Assembly (NCBI GenBank): GCA_039881045.1
Contig: JAYWVB010000079.1
Span: 1-64,000, forward strand
DNA from: Chaetomium olivaceum
Taxonomy: Eukaryota; Ascomycota; Sordariomycetes; Sordariales; Chaetomiaceae
Direction: 5' to 3'
Length of the DNA stretch: 64,000 bases
Shown here: one piece after another, positions 54,491 through 64,000 of the stretch
Layout: each line of letters opens with the position of its first letter
How positions within the stretch are numbered: the first letter of the stretch is position 1
Made by a program: the position numbers and the translations under genes
Notes under the pieces: generated by a model
The model's input: the letters and a program-made list of their open reading frames with translations, nothing else
What the model was told of the DNA's origin: nothing
Database searches by the model: none

Positions 54491-55337
54491 ATGGCGTGGC
54501 GCAGTTCCGCCGGCTCCAACCGGGGTCTTATTGAGAACCTCTACAAGAACGGCCTCATCAAGGACACCCGAGTGCGCGACGCCTTCCTCAAGGTATGCAC
54601 ATAGTTACTTCGCGCAGCTCATCGCCCCCTTGACCCTTGCCCTACCACCCATCATCCACAGCCCACTCACCCTTCCAACGCCACACCACCCTTTACTAAC
54701 AAGTTCCCCTTTCTCTCCCCCCACACACAGGTCGACCGCGCGCACTACGCGCCCTCCATCCCCTACGACGACTCCCCGCAGCCCATCGGCCACCACGCGA
54801 CCATCTCGGCCCCGCACATGCACGCCAACGCCGTCGAGGCCCTCTTGCCCTACATCCTCCCCTCCGAGGCCTGTCCCGCGCCACGTGTTTTAGATGTCGG
54901 TTCGGGGTCGGGGTACCTCACCCATGTGATGGCTGAGCTGGTTGGCCCGAAAGGGGTGGTGGTCGGGGTGGAGCATATTCGGGAGTTGAAGGAGTTGGGG
55001 GAGCGGAATATGGGCAAGTCGGAGGAGGGGAAGCAGTTTTTGGAGAGCGGGCGGGCGCGGTTTCGGGTCGGGGATGGGAGGAAGGGGTGGGTGGAGCCGG
55101 GGGAGGAGGCCGAGAAGTGGGATGCCATTCATGTCGGGGCGGCGGCGGTCGAGGTGCATGCCGAGATGCTGGAGCAGTTGAATGCGCCCGGGAGGATGTT
55201 CATTCCGGTGGATGATGACCAGTCAGCTGGGGCAGCATATCTATTGGGTGGATAAGGATACGGAGGGGAAGGTGACTAAGACGAAGCATTATCCGGTGAG
55301 GTATGTGCCGTTGACGGATGCCCCGAAGGCGAAGTAG
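54491..55337 (+). CDS. PCMT: Protein-L-isoaspartate O-methyltransferase (frameshifted C-terminus)
   Basis: ATG 54491 (MAWRSSAGSNRGLIENLYKNG). Intron 54593-54730 (GTATGC...CACACAG). Exon 2 has VDRAHYAP, PQPIGHHATISAPHMHANAVEAL (the PCMT substrate and SAM entry motif), RVLDVGSGSGYLTHVMAELVG (SAM motif I) and WDAIHVGAAA. The frame breaks near 55219-55220; in the shifted frame the expected end is present (QHIYWVDKDTEGKVTKTKHYPVRYVPLTD) with stop 55335-55337. The enzyme methylates isoaspartyl residues so that damaged proteins can be repaired. Confidence 0.88.
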
Positions 55338-55963
55338 GGGGTACTGAGGCGAGGGGATGTGTTGAGAGATCGTGGCGTACATACAAAGGCACGGCCCGGT
55401 GAAGTAAGTCGTAAGTCCAAGGTCCAGTTTGTATCGGTACTGTTTTGGCAAGGGATGGGGGCTGGGTTACGTGATATTGAGTGATGACTACTAGAGTGTT
55501 ACTCTGAAATGAGTTATGACGGAAGGAATTATGAAACCCTACACATTTATTCTATTACTATTAAGTGAGGTTTAGTGTTTACCAGGCACTAGGAAATAAC
55601 CCACGCCCGTTGAGCAACCGACTCATACTCATGTAACAGCTCTCCTCCCTCTCCCAGACGCATAGCTGCCGGTGAGGCTGTCGACGCGGCCGGTGGCCGG
55701 GGCAGAGGCGCGGAGGAAGGCGTACGGGACAGTGAATTAGGCGGCTCGGGCCTGCCGTGGCTTGGGGTGTTCATCGACGGAGCAGGAAAAGCCGAGGGTT
55801 GGCGTGCGGGAGACGGCGATTGGTTCGAAGCTTGTAGTCAGAACGAGGTTGAACGAGCCCAGGTGCCTTAAAGGAGAAATGGTTTAGTATGATAATGGTA
55901 CTTATCAAGACCCGCGTGATCCAGAAACACAACAGGGACAATACAGCTAATATAGAAACCTAC
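55338..55963. other. Intergenic or 3' exon region of minus-strand gene
   Basis: A minus-strand frame ending in TAA at about 55739 (PIAVSRTPTLGFSC...) could be a last exon of the neighbouring minus-strand gene, but this is not settled. Confidence 0.3.
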
Positions 55964-56877
55964 TTAACCTTGGACAATCCCGTCCACAAATAAAGGCCCA
56001 GACATGCTCGCATCTGTCGTAATTCCCTCCAGTGCCTGACGATCGTTCCAGCCCTTTCCCCATCCCTTATAAAACTCGGACTCCTCCGGCAAATCCATAG
56101 CTGCCAGAACTATGTTTATCCATTCCACCCTACGGCAGATGAATGCATGCTTCCGATCCGAGTCAGCGTGCATCTCTTTCATCATGTACCAGACAACGTA
56201 GTCGAGGTACTTGTACAAAATCCGGAGAGGGTCAGCTCGGTAATCTTCAAATACGTCACCACAAATGTCGCCGAGAAGATCTCCGTGTTGAAACAAGACT
56301 TCAAGACTGGTCAAAATCCGGTCGTTGGCTTTGTCAACCATTACCTTGGGTGAGGGGAATGCCTGCTAGAGACAAGGGGTTAGCGCGCTGATGACCTCAG
56401 AGAACAACCTGTGGGCTGGATCTCATCGCGCCACGTTCTCTCCTTTGATCCAAGCTGGTAATCAAATTACCTCTAGAGTCAACCCAACATCGGCGAGGGG
56501 AGATAAGTGAGATTGTTTGGTTACCATAAGGCGGGAATAAGCAAAATGAGGACTTACATGTGATGGGTGCTGAAGCCTGTTTTGCTTTGCTCGTCGAGCA
56601 CGACGTTGCTCCTTCCGCTCTTTTGCGTTCCTGGCCCTCGTTGCTTCCAATGTGTCGTAAGACTCGCGCATCCTCAATGCCAGCCGCGACTTGAGACTGT
56701 CAGCGGGAGTTGGCGGAGCTCTCCCATCTCAGCCTCCAAACCCTCCACTTTCCTTTCGTCCTCGATGACATCCCAGGGCCTGTCCTCTTCTGTAACGGGC
56801 TGTGCCCGAGGTGGGCCTCGGTAACCCTCGGCCAGCTCACGTACAAGCACGATCCACCGAACCCCTGGATGAAGCTA
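55964..56877 (-). pseudogene. Damaged exons of unknown protein, possibly the tail of the ankyrin gene
   Basis: In one minus-strand frame RWPERIARMFGVLWGNWE leads to a TAG at 56877-56875, and the same frame stays coding-like beyond it (LHPGVRWIVLVRELAEGYRG ... KVEGLEAEMGELRQLP). One base later the frame gives DSLKSRLALRMRESYD and a basic coiled coil (AKERKEQRRARRAK). Further on, 56341-55964 encodes DRILTSLEVLFQHGDLLGDI and LYKYLDYVVWYMMKEMHAD. A likely intron ends at about 56370 (TCTCTAG). Stops and shifts make it a probable pseudogene or an error-ridden 3' end. Family not recognised. Confidence 0.35.
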
Positions 56878-57023
56878 TTCCCAGTTGCCCCACAGCACAC
56901 CGAACATTCTAGCAATGCGCTCGGGCCACCGCACTCGCGATCATAAAGCAGCCACGAGCTGCCAGACTCCCTCATTTTTCCTTTTCTTCTTCAAGCTTAG
57001 TGTACTCGTAGAGTCGTCACCAA

Positions 57024-59815
57024 CTAGTTGCAATATACTCCTGGGACCGTTACATCTTCCTCCTCTTTCCCGAAACAGCAACAGGTGCGATGGTGGGGGA
57101 TACCGAGTTTGGAAAACCCCCACAACCGCAGCTGGCTGAGTATGCTCTTCCTCGCCTCCTCAACCTGCCCAACGTCCTCGAGCATGCAGACGTACTCGAC
57201 CACCCAGAGAGGGCTCCTCGGCTCAATCATGCTTTGGTCTTCGAACTCGGCACTAAGCTGGTCCGACGCCAGATGTCCGTTCTCCGAGCAGGGGCAGTGG
57301 CAGTCATCCGTGATGCTCGCAAGCGGCTGCCGCGATGCAGAGTCGAGGAGGAGGCGAACGATGGCGAAAACGGCGAGCGCTTCACGTAGTGACGGATTCG
57401 TTAGACGTCCGATGTGCGTTTTAAGAAGCTTGTGGAGGCATGTTCTGCCCTTCTTGTCCTGGATATCCACAAACGTGCCAGCCGCCAGCAGAAAACTTAC
57501 TAGCGGCTGGTTGAGGGACTTGACGGCCGGAAACAGGCAGTGTTTTCCTGATGCGTCTCGGTGGTTATGGCGCTTGAAGCCGGCGTCGAAGAGGCGTTGA
57601 GCGATCTCGGATATCTTCGCAAGGTGGCCGAGGGTGCTGCCGCTTTCGCCAAACACCATATCTAGGTGACTATCGACGTGGGGTTTGGAAGAGCAGTTCT
57701 CCCAGAATCGGGTGAGCCACTTCTCTTTCCTCGGCGTGTAAAGCCAGCCATTCACAACGCTCGTCTGCTCCGCGAGTCGCGCCCAGACATAGCCATAGCC
57801 ATCTGGGCCTTCGGGGCTCGTCTCGATATCCGGCAAGAGGCCCCACAATATGTATTCCTGGTCCCACTGAAAAGCGCACGCGATGAAGTCGAAGTCCTCC
57901 CGACGACTACGGGACGTGAACCTCGCTCCGTTTTTGATGAGCAGGGACGCCGCCTGGCTGTACCCAAGTGCCACCGCGTACATCAGCGGTGTCAATCCCC
58001 ATTTATCAGCCACGTTGATCAAGGCAGGAGCATGGTTGAGGAGGAGGCTGAGGATGCCAGACGATTCTGGTGCCAGTGCTCCATGCATGGGTGTCTGTCC
58101 GAGAAAGTTGCTGACAGTGTCGATCTTGGGCCCCAGCTTTTGGAGCCATTTCTTGACGAGCATCTCATCCCGTTGGTAAACAGCTTGATGTAGTGGTTGG
58201 GTTCCGCCAAAGTCTGAGGATTCGGTTAGCGTCTGCGATCCTCACCCAGTAGTAGTAACTAGTGATCAAAAACCAACATTCGTTCAGATCGACTATACGA
58301 GCAATAAAGTCAATGTAAAAGGGATCATGTGCCACGAGATTTGGCTCCCCATAAATTTCGTAAGGAGCCGAGCGGGGGAGACATGGTTCGGGCCACTCGA
58401 TGAAAAGAGGGCCGTGAAGGTCGTCGAAGCTCTGTCCCAGACGGACCAGCTTGTCAGCGATGGCCCAATGCGCAGACTCACAGCCCCAACTTGCTGCCTA
58501 GGTTATGAATCTATCGACGGCGTCAGCGACTTTACAGAGGAAAAGCCGGAGGAAATATTCGCTGAACTGACTCAGACGTATCAATGCCAGACGTGTTCTG
58601 GAATTCCCTACAAACAACGCTAGCAGCTCAAGCTGCAGATTAAATTGATGGCCGTATTCCCCCCATGGGCCCCCCCTGACGAGTTCCTGCAGGTATGTGC
58701 GCCCTCCGGGGTTGACGTGCAACTGGAAGGTAGGATCTGATCGGTGTAGTTGCCTGAGCGTCTCCTTTGCTTCCTGCAAGTCGATCTCGCCGTTTTCCAA
58801 CATCGCCAAGGTCCTGAACCCTATCGAAGTGGCCTTGACCACTCGTTGCACACGGCCAAATAAAGGTTTGATGGACATGCCTGCGACTCCCGTGACAAAC
58901 TCCCCGCCCACAACCATAGAGAGCGGTATACCGAGCCGAGAAAGCTGTATCTGAATCGAAAACTGGTGGTTGCGCGCGTTGCAGCTTTCACTGTCACAAG
59001 TCCTCATAATAGCTCCAAGAGGGGTGTAACGGAAGACCCAGAAGGTCTTGGTGGCGTGGCAGGAGCAATGGCAGTGCCTCACAGCGCAATAGGCCACGTT
59101 AGGTCTCTGAAGGACAGACGGCATGGCCATCTCAGCCGAGTGGCCCTGTTGGTCATCGGGGGGTGCCGTCGATTGTCTCGGCCTGAATGGCGGGAGTTTG
59201 GGCCATGAATGCTGTTATCTTGTTGTCCAGTAACGCGCTATAGAGTTGAGTTGTCAATGATCGGATCACGGGCATCATATCTCGGCCGCCCCGCGTGGGT
59301 AGCATTATTCTGAGGAAACCTACAGCATGGCCCTGGTAGGTATTTGATGATATTAGCAACATTGCATCGATTCGTCAATTTAAACGTCCTAGGTACTTGC
59401 TTACAAAGTGATATGCTGGTAAGCTATCCGTTCCAGTGCGTCCAGACTTTGGATTTCAGTGACCACCTACGGCTCCGCTCTTTCGTACCTGTAACCCCCA
59501 GAAAGATCCCTTGGCCATCATCTTCTCTAATCTGCGCTCTAGTCGTTTTAATCCATCGCAGATAGCGTTGTAATCCGCCAAGCAGCATTTCAGCAGAACC
59601 TCATAGTCAGTCGTTACAATGGTACTGGAGTGGATTTCTTGCTCCTCCACTCTGCTGAGGAAGAAGCCGAGAAACTCCAGATTGCGCTCGATCTTGTCGA
59701 TGGTCTCAGGGAGTTCCTTGATTACCGCAAACCTGGCCTTTATTTTCTTGCTCGTGTCGACAATCTGGATTGACAAAGAGAGCAGCCCGGCAGCGAGCCC
59801 GATGATCTCGGCCAT
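57024..59815 (-). CDS. Ankyrin/STAND-type fungal protein with Fungal_N-like head (frameshifted)
   Basis: ATG 59815 opens MAEIIGLAAGLLSLSIQIVD and a coiled coil (DKIERNLEFLGFFLSRVEEQ; LERRLEKMMAK), the N-terminal domain that heads many fungal STAND proteins. Intron 59333-59488 leads to GHAVGFLRIMLP. A C6 run near 59158-59163 shifts the frame into CHCSCHATKTFW, TPLGAIMRTCDSESCNAR and RLGIPLSMVVGGEFVTGVAGMSI, a recognisable fungal ankyrin-family module. A T3 run near 58613 needs one more T to read CREFQNTSGIDTSESVQ. An intron near 58195-58270 precedes ankyrin repeats (FGGTQPLHQAVYQRDEMLVKKWL; LGQTPMHGAL; WGLTPLMYAVALGYSQAASLLIKNGA; KKGRTCLHKLL). The 3' end is uncertain. Confidence 0.75.
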
Positions 59816-60290
59816 TGTGACGCAGCGCTGAGGTGGAGGTGGAGATGTCGATGTGCGTCTTTGTTCCTCGAGGTTTAGGGACCTCTAATAAAAGATAATT
59901 ACTGCTGGAAGAAGGCTCTCGGGGTTGTGGATGCCTAATAATCTGCCTACCTAACCAACCTGTGAAAGCCATCTCGGGGCTAACTCGATGCGGGGTTCCG
60001 CATCAACTGCCACCGGCAACACCACCGGCAGCACCAACTAGAGGAATTCTTTTTCTGCTCTTATTGAGCCGCTACAGCAAACCAAAAAAAAGTGCAAGCT
60101 TTGCAATGCTCTTTTCCAAAGTCTTTATACCTTCGCGCCAATCACCCGATTCCTGCGCAGAGTTGACGTTCACGGCGCCTCCCAGTAGGGCTTTGCCCAT
60201 TTTCTGCACCTTCCACAGTGCCCGACACGGACACGGGCGCCGGATTCCAGACCATCCTCCACTCCATCTCCGAAGGCGCCCGTGGCTCCG
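59816..60290. other. Between ankyrin gene and Zn2Cys6 gene
   Basis: Short frames on both strands. Part may be the damaged C-terminal coding region of the Zn2Cys6 gene, but no model is supported. Confidence 0.35.
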
Positions 60291-60534
60291 TCATGTGTTA
60301 TGCCCGGCCCGAGTTTGGTAGCGACAAGGATAAAAAGAAGGAGGGCAGTCATGGATCGCAGACGAAACCAACTCCGGTATCAGTGACTGCCATGTCCTCC
60401 TTGTCGGTTGCATCTTCAACCTGCGTTCTTCAAGCTGTCTCCAAGGCCTGCTGTTGTGGTTCGGACACATCGGTTGCCCATCGCAAATCGGGGCCATAAC
60501 CAGCATTTGACTTTCGCGTTCCTCCTCAGGCCGG
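60291..60534 (-). pseudogene. Zn2Cys6 regulator, part 2 (downstream of solo LTR)
   Basis: Once the LTR and one GGTTC copy are removed, the frame of part 1 continues as EPRPEEERESQMLVMAPICDG and further. The frame ends at 60291. A neighbouring frame (EDATDKEDMAVTDTGVGF) looks as coding-like, so another shift may lie near 60430. Confidence 0.5.
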
Positions 60535-61001
60535 GGTTCTGTCACGAATATGCCAACAGGTGGGACCTCGGAGGCGCGGGACGCCCCGAACCAGTCATTC
60601 CAAGGGACCAATCAAATGAGAATGAAGGATGCTCAGTGTGACCAGGGAAACGGGGAAAAACGGAAGACTGAGCACACTGAGCACAGGAAGACGCATAGCC
60701 AATCAGAACACAGGAATACAGGGAAGTGACCAGTGTGATCAGTGACCTCAGAAAGGAAGAAACACTGAGCACACTGAGCACCCAGGAATTAGATAGTATA
60801 TAGTCACTCGTTCTGGAGAGCTCTGGGAGTTCTCCAGTTAGCAATCACAACTACAGTTCGCTACAAGCTCGAGAGCCTACTGTTGAGACAAGTCTTTGTT
60901 GTGCACCTTTTGGCTGCACCGAACCTAGTACCTTTGCAAGACACCTTCAATCAGACTGAACCCTAACAGGACGAGGTCCAGGAGAGGTTCGTCACAGGTT
61001 C
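60535..61001 (-). mobile_element. Solo LTR (457 bp) with GGTTC target duplication
   Basis: The LTR spans 60540-60996. GGTTC at 60535-60539 and 60997-61001 flanks it. It is the reverse complement of 12599-13055 with only a couple of differences noticed (for example ccttcgg versus cccttgg) and exactly the same length. It lies inside the Zn2Cys6 reading frame. Confidence 0.92.
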
Positions 61002-61379
61002 GGGCTGGGTCTCCAAATCGAGCAGCACATGCTGGCGCAGGATCTTCTCATACCGGGCCGGTTTCGCGAGACCGTCGTCGCTCAACTTCCGCTTCCGATT
61101 CGGCGGCCGAGGCGGTTCATAGATGCAGCCCAGATTGCTTTCGCGACAACTGGCGCAGGCCGGCGTGGTCGTGTCGCACTTGAACAAGCATTTTCTACAT
61201 GGCTGGCAGGCGTATGCCATCTTTGAGCGGGTTGAGCCTCCATTTGCGCGCGGGTTTGTACCTCTGCTGAACATGTTGAGACGATAATTTGATGTTAAAC
61301 CTTGAGGTCCTTGTCTGTCATTTTGGGCAGTTACCGGTACCAAAGGTTGCTGACACAGGAAACACGAAGTCACCTGCAT
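60997..61379 (-). pseudogene. Zn2Cys6 transcription factor, N-terminal part, broken by solo LTR
   Basis: The DNA-binding domain is intact: CQPCRKCLFKC, then CASCRESNLGC, giving C-x2-C-x6-C-x6-C-x2-C-x6-C. A basic linker follows (PRPPNRKRKLSDDG). The open frame starts at 61379, but ATG 61274 (MFSRG) or 61220 (MAYACQPC) is a likelier start. The frame runs into the LTR after LETQPEP. No fungal-specific TF middle region is seen after the insertion, so the gene may also be truncated. Confidence 0.75.
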
Positions 61380-62584
61380 GGTAGATAATTCCGGGTTATC
61401 TTATAGGGATCTGAGGGTAAATCTCCCAAGTTGCAAGCGCTCAGTTTGTAATCGTCAATTGATTCAATCAAGTTCCAGTTTGATACACCTTTCGCGTTCC
61501 CGAGAGGCTACAGTATCCCAACTTCCTATATGGAGCAGCATAATATCCCGTTCGCCCTCTGTCACACGTCCCGTCACTTGAGCACTGCCGCTGAAAATGC
61601 TAATATTGTTGCTCGGACCACGACCAGTGTCTCCGACAGTTGTCCGAGTCGAAGACTTGCTTGATAAGGGTTAGCCGAAGAACCAAGTCACAAACCAAGA
61701 GTGATTGCGTTGCCTTACGTAGTTCTAGTTGAGCTTTCTGGTTCTGCTTCCATCTCGGTTTCAGGGTAGGTTGGGCACTGCAGAATCCAGAAAGATGTCA
61801 AAGTTGAAAGGGACCAATGTTGCAAACTTGTAATAGCTTCCCTCGGAGGGTTTGATACCAGCTCTTTATCTTCATCCTGCGGCTACGCCCAGGTCACCAA
61901 ACCTGTCAAAGGCCGGGCACGTCCTTGCGTAATCGGACCGTGACGTTGTCTTTTTCTTTTTGGGTAGGCGTGATCTTTCGGTCAGATTTCTGATTACACC
62001 GTAATGTTCATTGTGGGGTCAGATTTCTGATTACAGCTTAATGTGATGGCTTCCATCATGTGCTAACGCCCCATTTCTGATTTCTTGATTTTGGAATATA
62101 GCGAGGTGCCGACCTTATCAGGTACCCAGGAGCACCAGAGTCAGCCGGGGATGTGGCACAACTTGATGTGTGTTTCGTGAGTGAATGCAGCAGCCAGAAA
62201 CCGAAACGCATCCCTCACGCCCCAAGCCCACGGCGGTTTGATGATTGGCTCACGCCAATGCCCCTCCCGCTGCAGCTTTCAGAAATCGGAAACTGACAAC
62301 CAATGGCTGAGGGACGGTGTGCCTTCAGCCTCAGCCTGCATCATGCGCAGCAATGGCGCAGCGGATCTGGGCGAATGCAGTGTCCATGGTCGCAAAGTCA
62401 TGGCCCATGGCTGCAGTGGCGTCGCGGGTATATCATGCGTTACCACCAGTGCCATTCGTCAACCCCCTTACGGAACGCCATCTTCAATTGTCCCCTCGGT
62501 CGTGCCATCCTTCCATCCCGCCAGCACCCTCCACTCTACTCTCTACTCTATCTCACCCGTCTCACCTCTTACCCCCTTATACCG
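61380..62584. other. Intergenic with short direct repeat
   Basis: No supported gene. GTCAGATTTCTGATTACA occurs at 61981-61998 and again at 62018-62035. Confidence 0.5.
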
Positions 62585-64000
62585 ATGGATTCGTCGGGAA
62601 CATCATCATTCTGGGCATCAGTTCAGCGCTACATATCTAACAACCCGCAACCCCCGAGTGCTACCAGCACAACACGTGTGTGCAGCCACCCTAAATGCTG
62701 CCTCACCTGGAGTAACCATGACGACTTTTCCTATTATCCGCTTGGCTCTGAGCGGAGATTTCCGAAGCATTGTAGACCGGTAAGATGAGCGCGTAGAGGT
62801 TAAAGACGGTGCTGGAGCTTGCTGGAGACGGACTAAATTTGCTTTTAGCTCGGAACGTTGCTCCGCCATCTCGCAAAGGAGAAGAATTCGACTGACACTT
62901 GGTGTCAATCCCACCTAAGAAACGTTTGCGACATCCTGGCGCTTGCCATTTTTGACGATGAACCAGAAGTTTTCCGCTATTGCATTCGCTTCAGAGGTCC
63001 ATATGGGGGCTGGGATCTGTTGACCGAATGGCTATTCAGATTTCTAGAGTGCACTTCCACCGATGTGATGACCAACTTCCTCACCATCCTCTGCGAGGAA
63101 GGGGTTTTCACCGTCGAGATGATAGAATTCGCACTCAAACACGATCTTGGCCAGGTTTTCGACTTGATCTCGCAACAGTACCCGGGCATCACCAGCCAGC
63201 ACTACCTTCTCCGGGCCATCGCACTTGAACAAAAGGACGTCGTGTGCAATCTTCTCAGTCAGGGGGTCTGGCATAGTCGTGCCATCGGTACCGCCGCCAA
63301 GACTAAAAACGAATCCATCTGCTCGCTCTTGGCTGAATTCCTACGCCAGGTCGGTTTTGAGGACGTACCCCATTATCTCAGGATGCATCCTGAGCACCAG
63401 CAGATCAACCCCGATAATGAGATGGGGTATTTGCAGGCCTTCCACTACACGTGGTGGCTATTTGCCACAACGGCGCCGTTAGCCCAGATCCGTTTCAGCT
63501 CATCTGACGCGAGCTCATCTTATGGGAGCTCAATATGGGATGATACATTGCCTCCCTCGCTACTTCCCACTGCCGAGACATCTGTGCGACCCCGGTTGGA
63601 TCCCGCCCTCGGTTCCTCGTCCCGGCGGATGATGGGACTGGGGATCGGTTTAACATTGAGGACTCTCTGCTCTGGGTTAGCGGGCTTTGTCGGTGAGAGT
63701 CCCGACGACCCCACGACGCTTGCTCTTCAGACTCTGTGCCGGTATCGGCTTGTGTGGAGGGATGGGATACGTTCCATCCGCCGCCTGATCAACGGCGCGC
63801 CACCGTCGACGGCATATGAGATGTTGACGTTGCTGATGTCAACCTACGCAACGGCTGGGGCCGGCTGTAGTCCGACGCAATCAGTCTTTAATAGAGTCGA
63901 GTGAGGTGCCCTATCATACCTTTCGGTAACAGTATGACTGACAACCGCTGCAGGTTCGTCCGAGACTTGGCCCGCTGGAGATACTTTCTGTCTCCCGACC
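62585..64000 (+). CDS. Unrecognised multi-exon protein with Cys/His-rich N-terminus (runs off window)
   Basis: ATG 62585 (MDSSGTSSFWASVQRYIS). Exon 1 ends after VCSHPKCCLTW..H..FPKHCRP, a possible zinc-binding patch. Intron 62780-62848 (GTAAGA, actaaa branch, TTTTAG). Exon 2, 62849-63900, encodes helices with weak ankyrin-like rhythm (LLRAIALEQKDVVCNLLSQG; AIGTAAKTKNESICSLLAEFL) and a later LVWRDGIRSIRRLINGAPP segment. Intron 63901-63953 (GTGAGG, actgac branch, CTGCAG) keeps phase into FVRDLARWRYFLSP. The gene continues beyond 64000. Family not identified. Confidence 0.75.

Overview
The window is nuclear DNA of a filamentous ascomycete, most likely a sordariomycete (Sordariales-like). The evidence is: short spliceosomal introns of about 45-100 nt with GTRNGT donors and CTRAY/TACTAAC-like branch sites; dispersed 5S rRNA genes that begin and end like Neurospora 5S; a purely fungal gene set (Zn2Cys6 regulator, PTR2, FRE-type ferric reductase, Bsd2, NLR-like proteins); and Copia-type LTR retrotransposons. 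There are no operons. Neighbouring genes are independent unless stated.

Left third (1-25,600) is an accessory, repeat-rich compartment. It holds a zinc-ribbon membrane protein, an orphan N-terminal domain of an NLR-like protein, and an ankyrin gene broken by an intact Copia element (5,744-11,454; two identical 247-bp LTRs, GGGGG target duplication) and by a 457-bp solo LTR (12,599-13,055; GCGAC duplication). It also holds one complete and two damaged 5S rRNA sequences, a second decayed Copia fragment, and a large PNP-NACHT-WD40 STAND/NLR gene (20,642-16,082, minus) with eleven near-identical WD40 repeats. The Copia Gag and Pol are in one frame separated by a single UGA followed by CUA, a known readthrough context. 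Its primer-binding site matches the anticodon arm of initiator tRNA-Met, which implies half-tRNA priming.

Middle and right (25,600-55,400) read as ordinary core genome: a 546-aa disordered protein, a small secreted cysteine-rich protein, a hemerythrin-domain protein, a PTR2 peptide transporter, a SAM methyltransferase, a ferric reductase, an ATP-grasp ligase, a one-TM protein, an HExxH protein, a PALP-rhodanese fusion, the mitochondrial citrate carrier, a Cbp6-like assembly factor, Bsd2 and a protein-L-isoaspartate methyltransferase. The last 9 kb returns to accessory content: a second ankyrin/STAND-type gene, a Zn2Cys6 regulator split by a second copy of the 457-bp solo LTR, and the 5' part of an unrecognised gene that runs off the window.

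A striking feature is that about ten genes, including conserved ones, are broken by single-base frameshifts, mostly one base missing from a homopolymer. This pattern suggests assembly or sequencing indels more than genuine decay, and it should be kept in mind when reading any gene marked as frameshifted.
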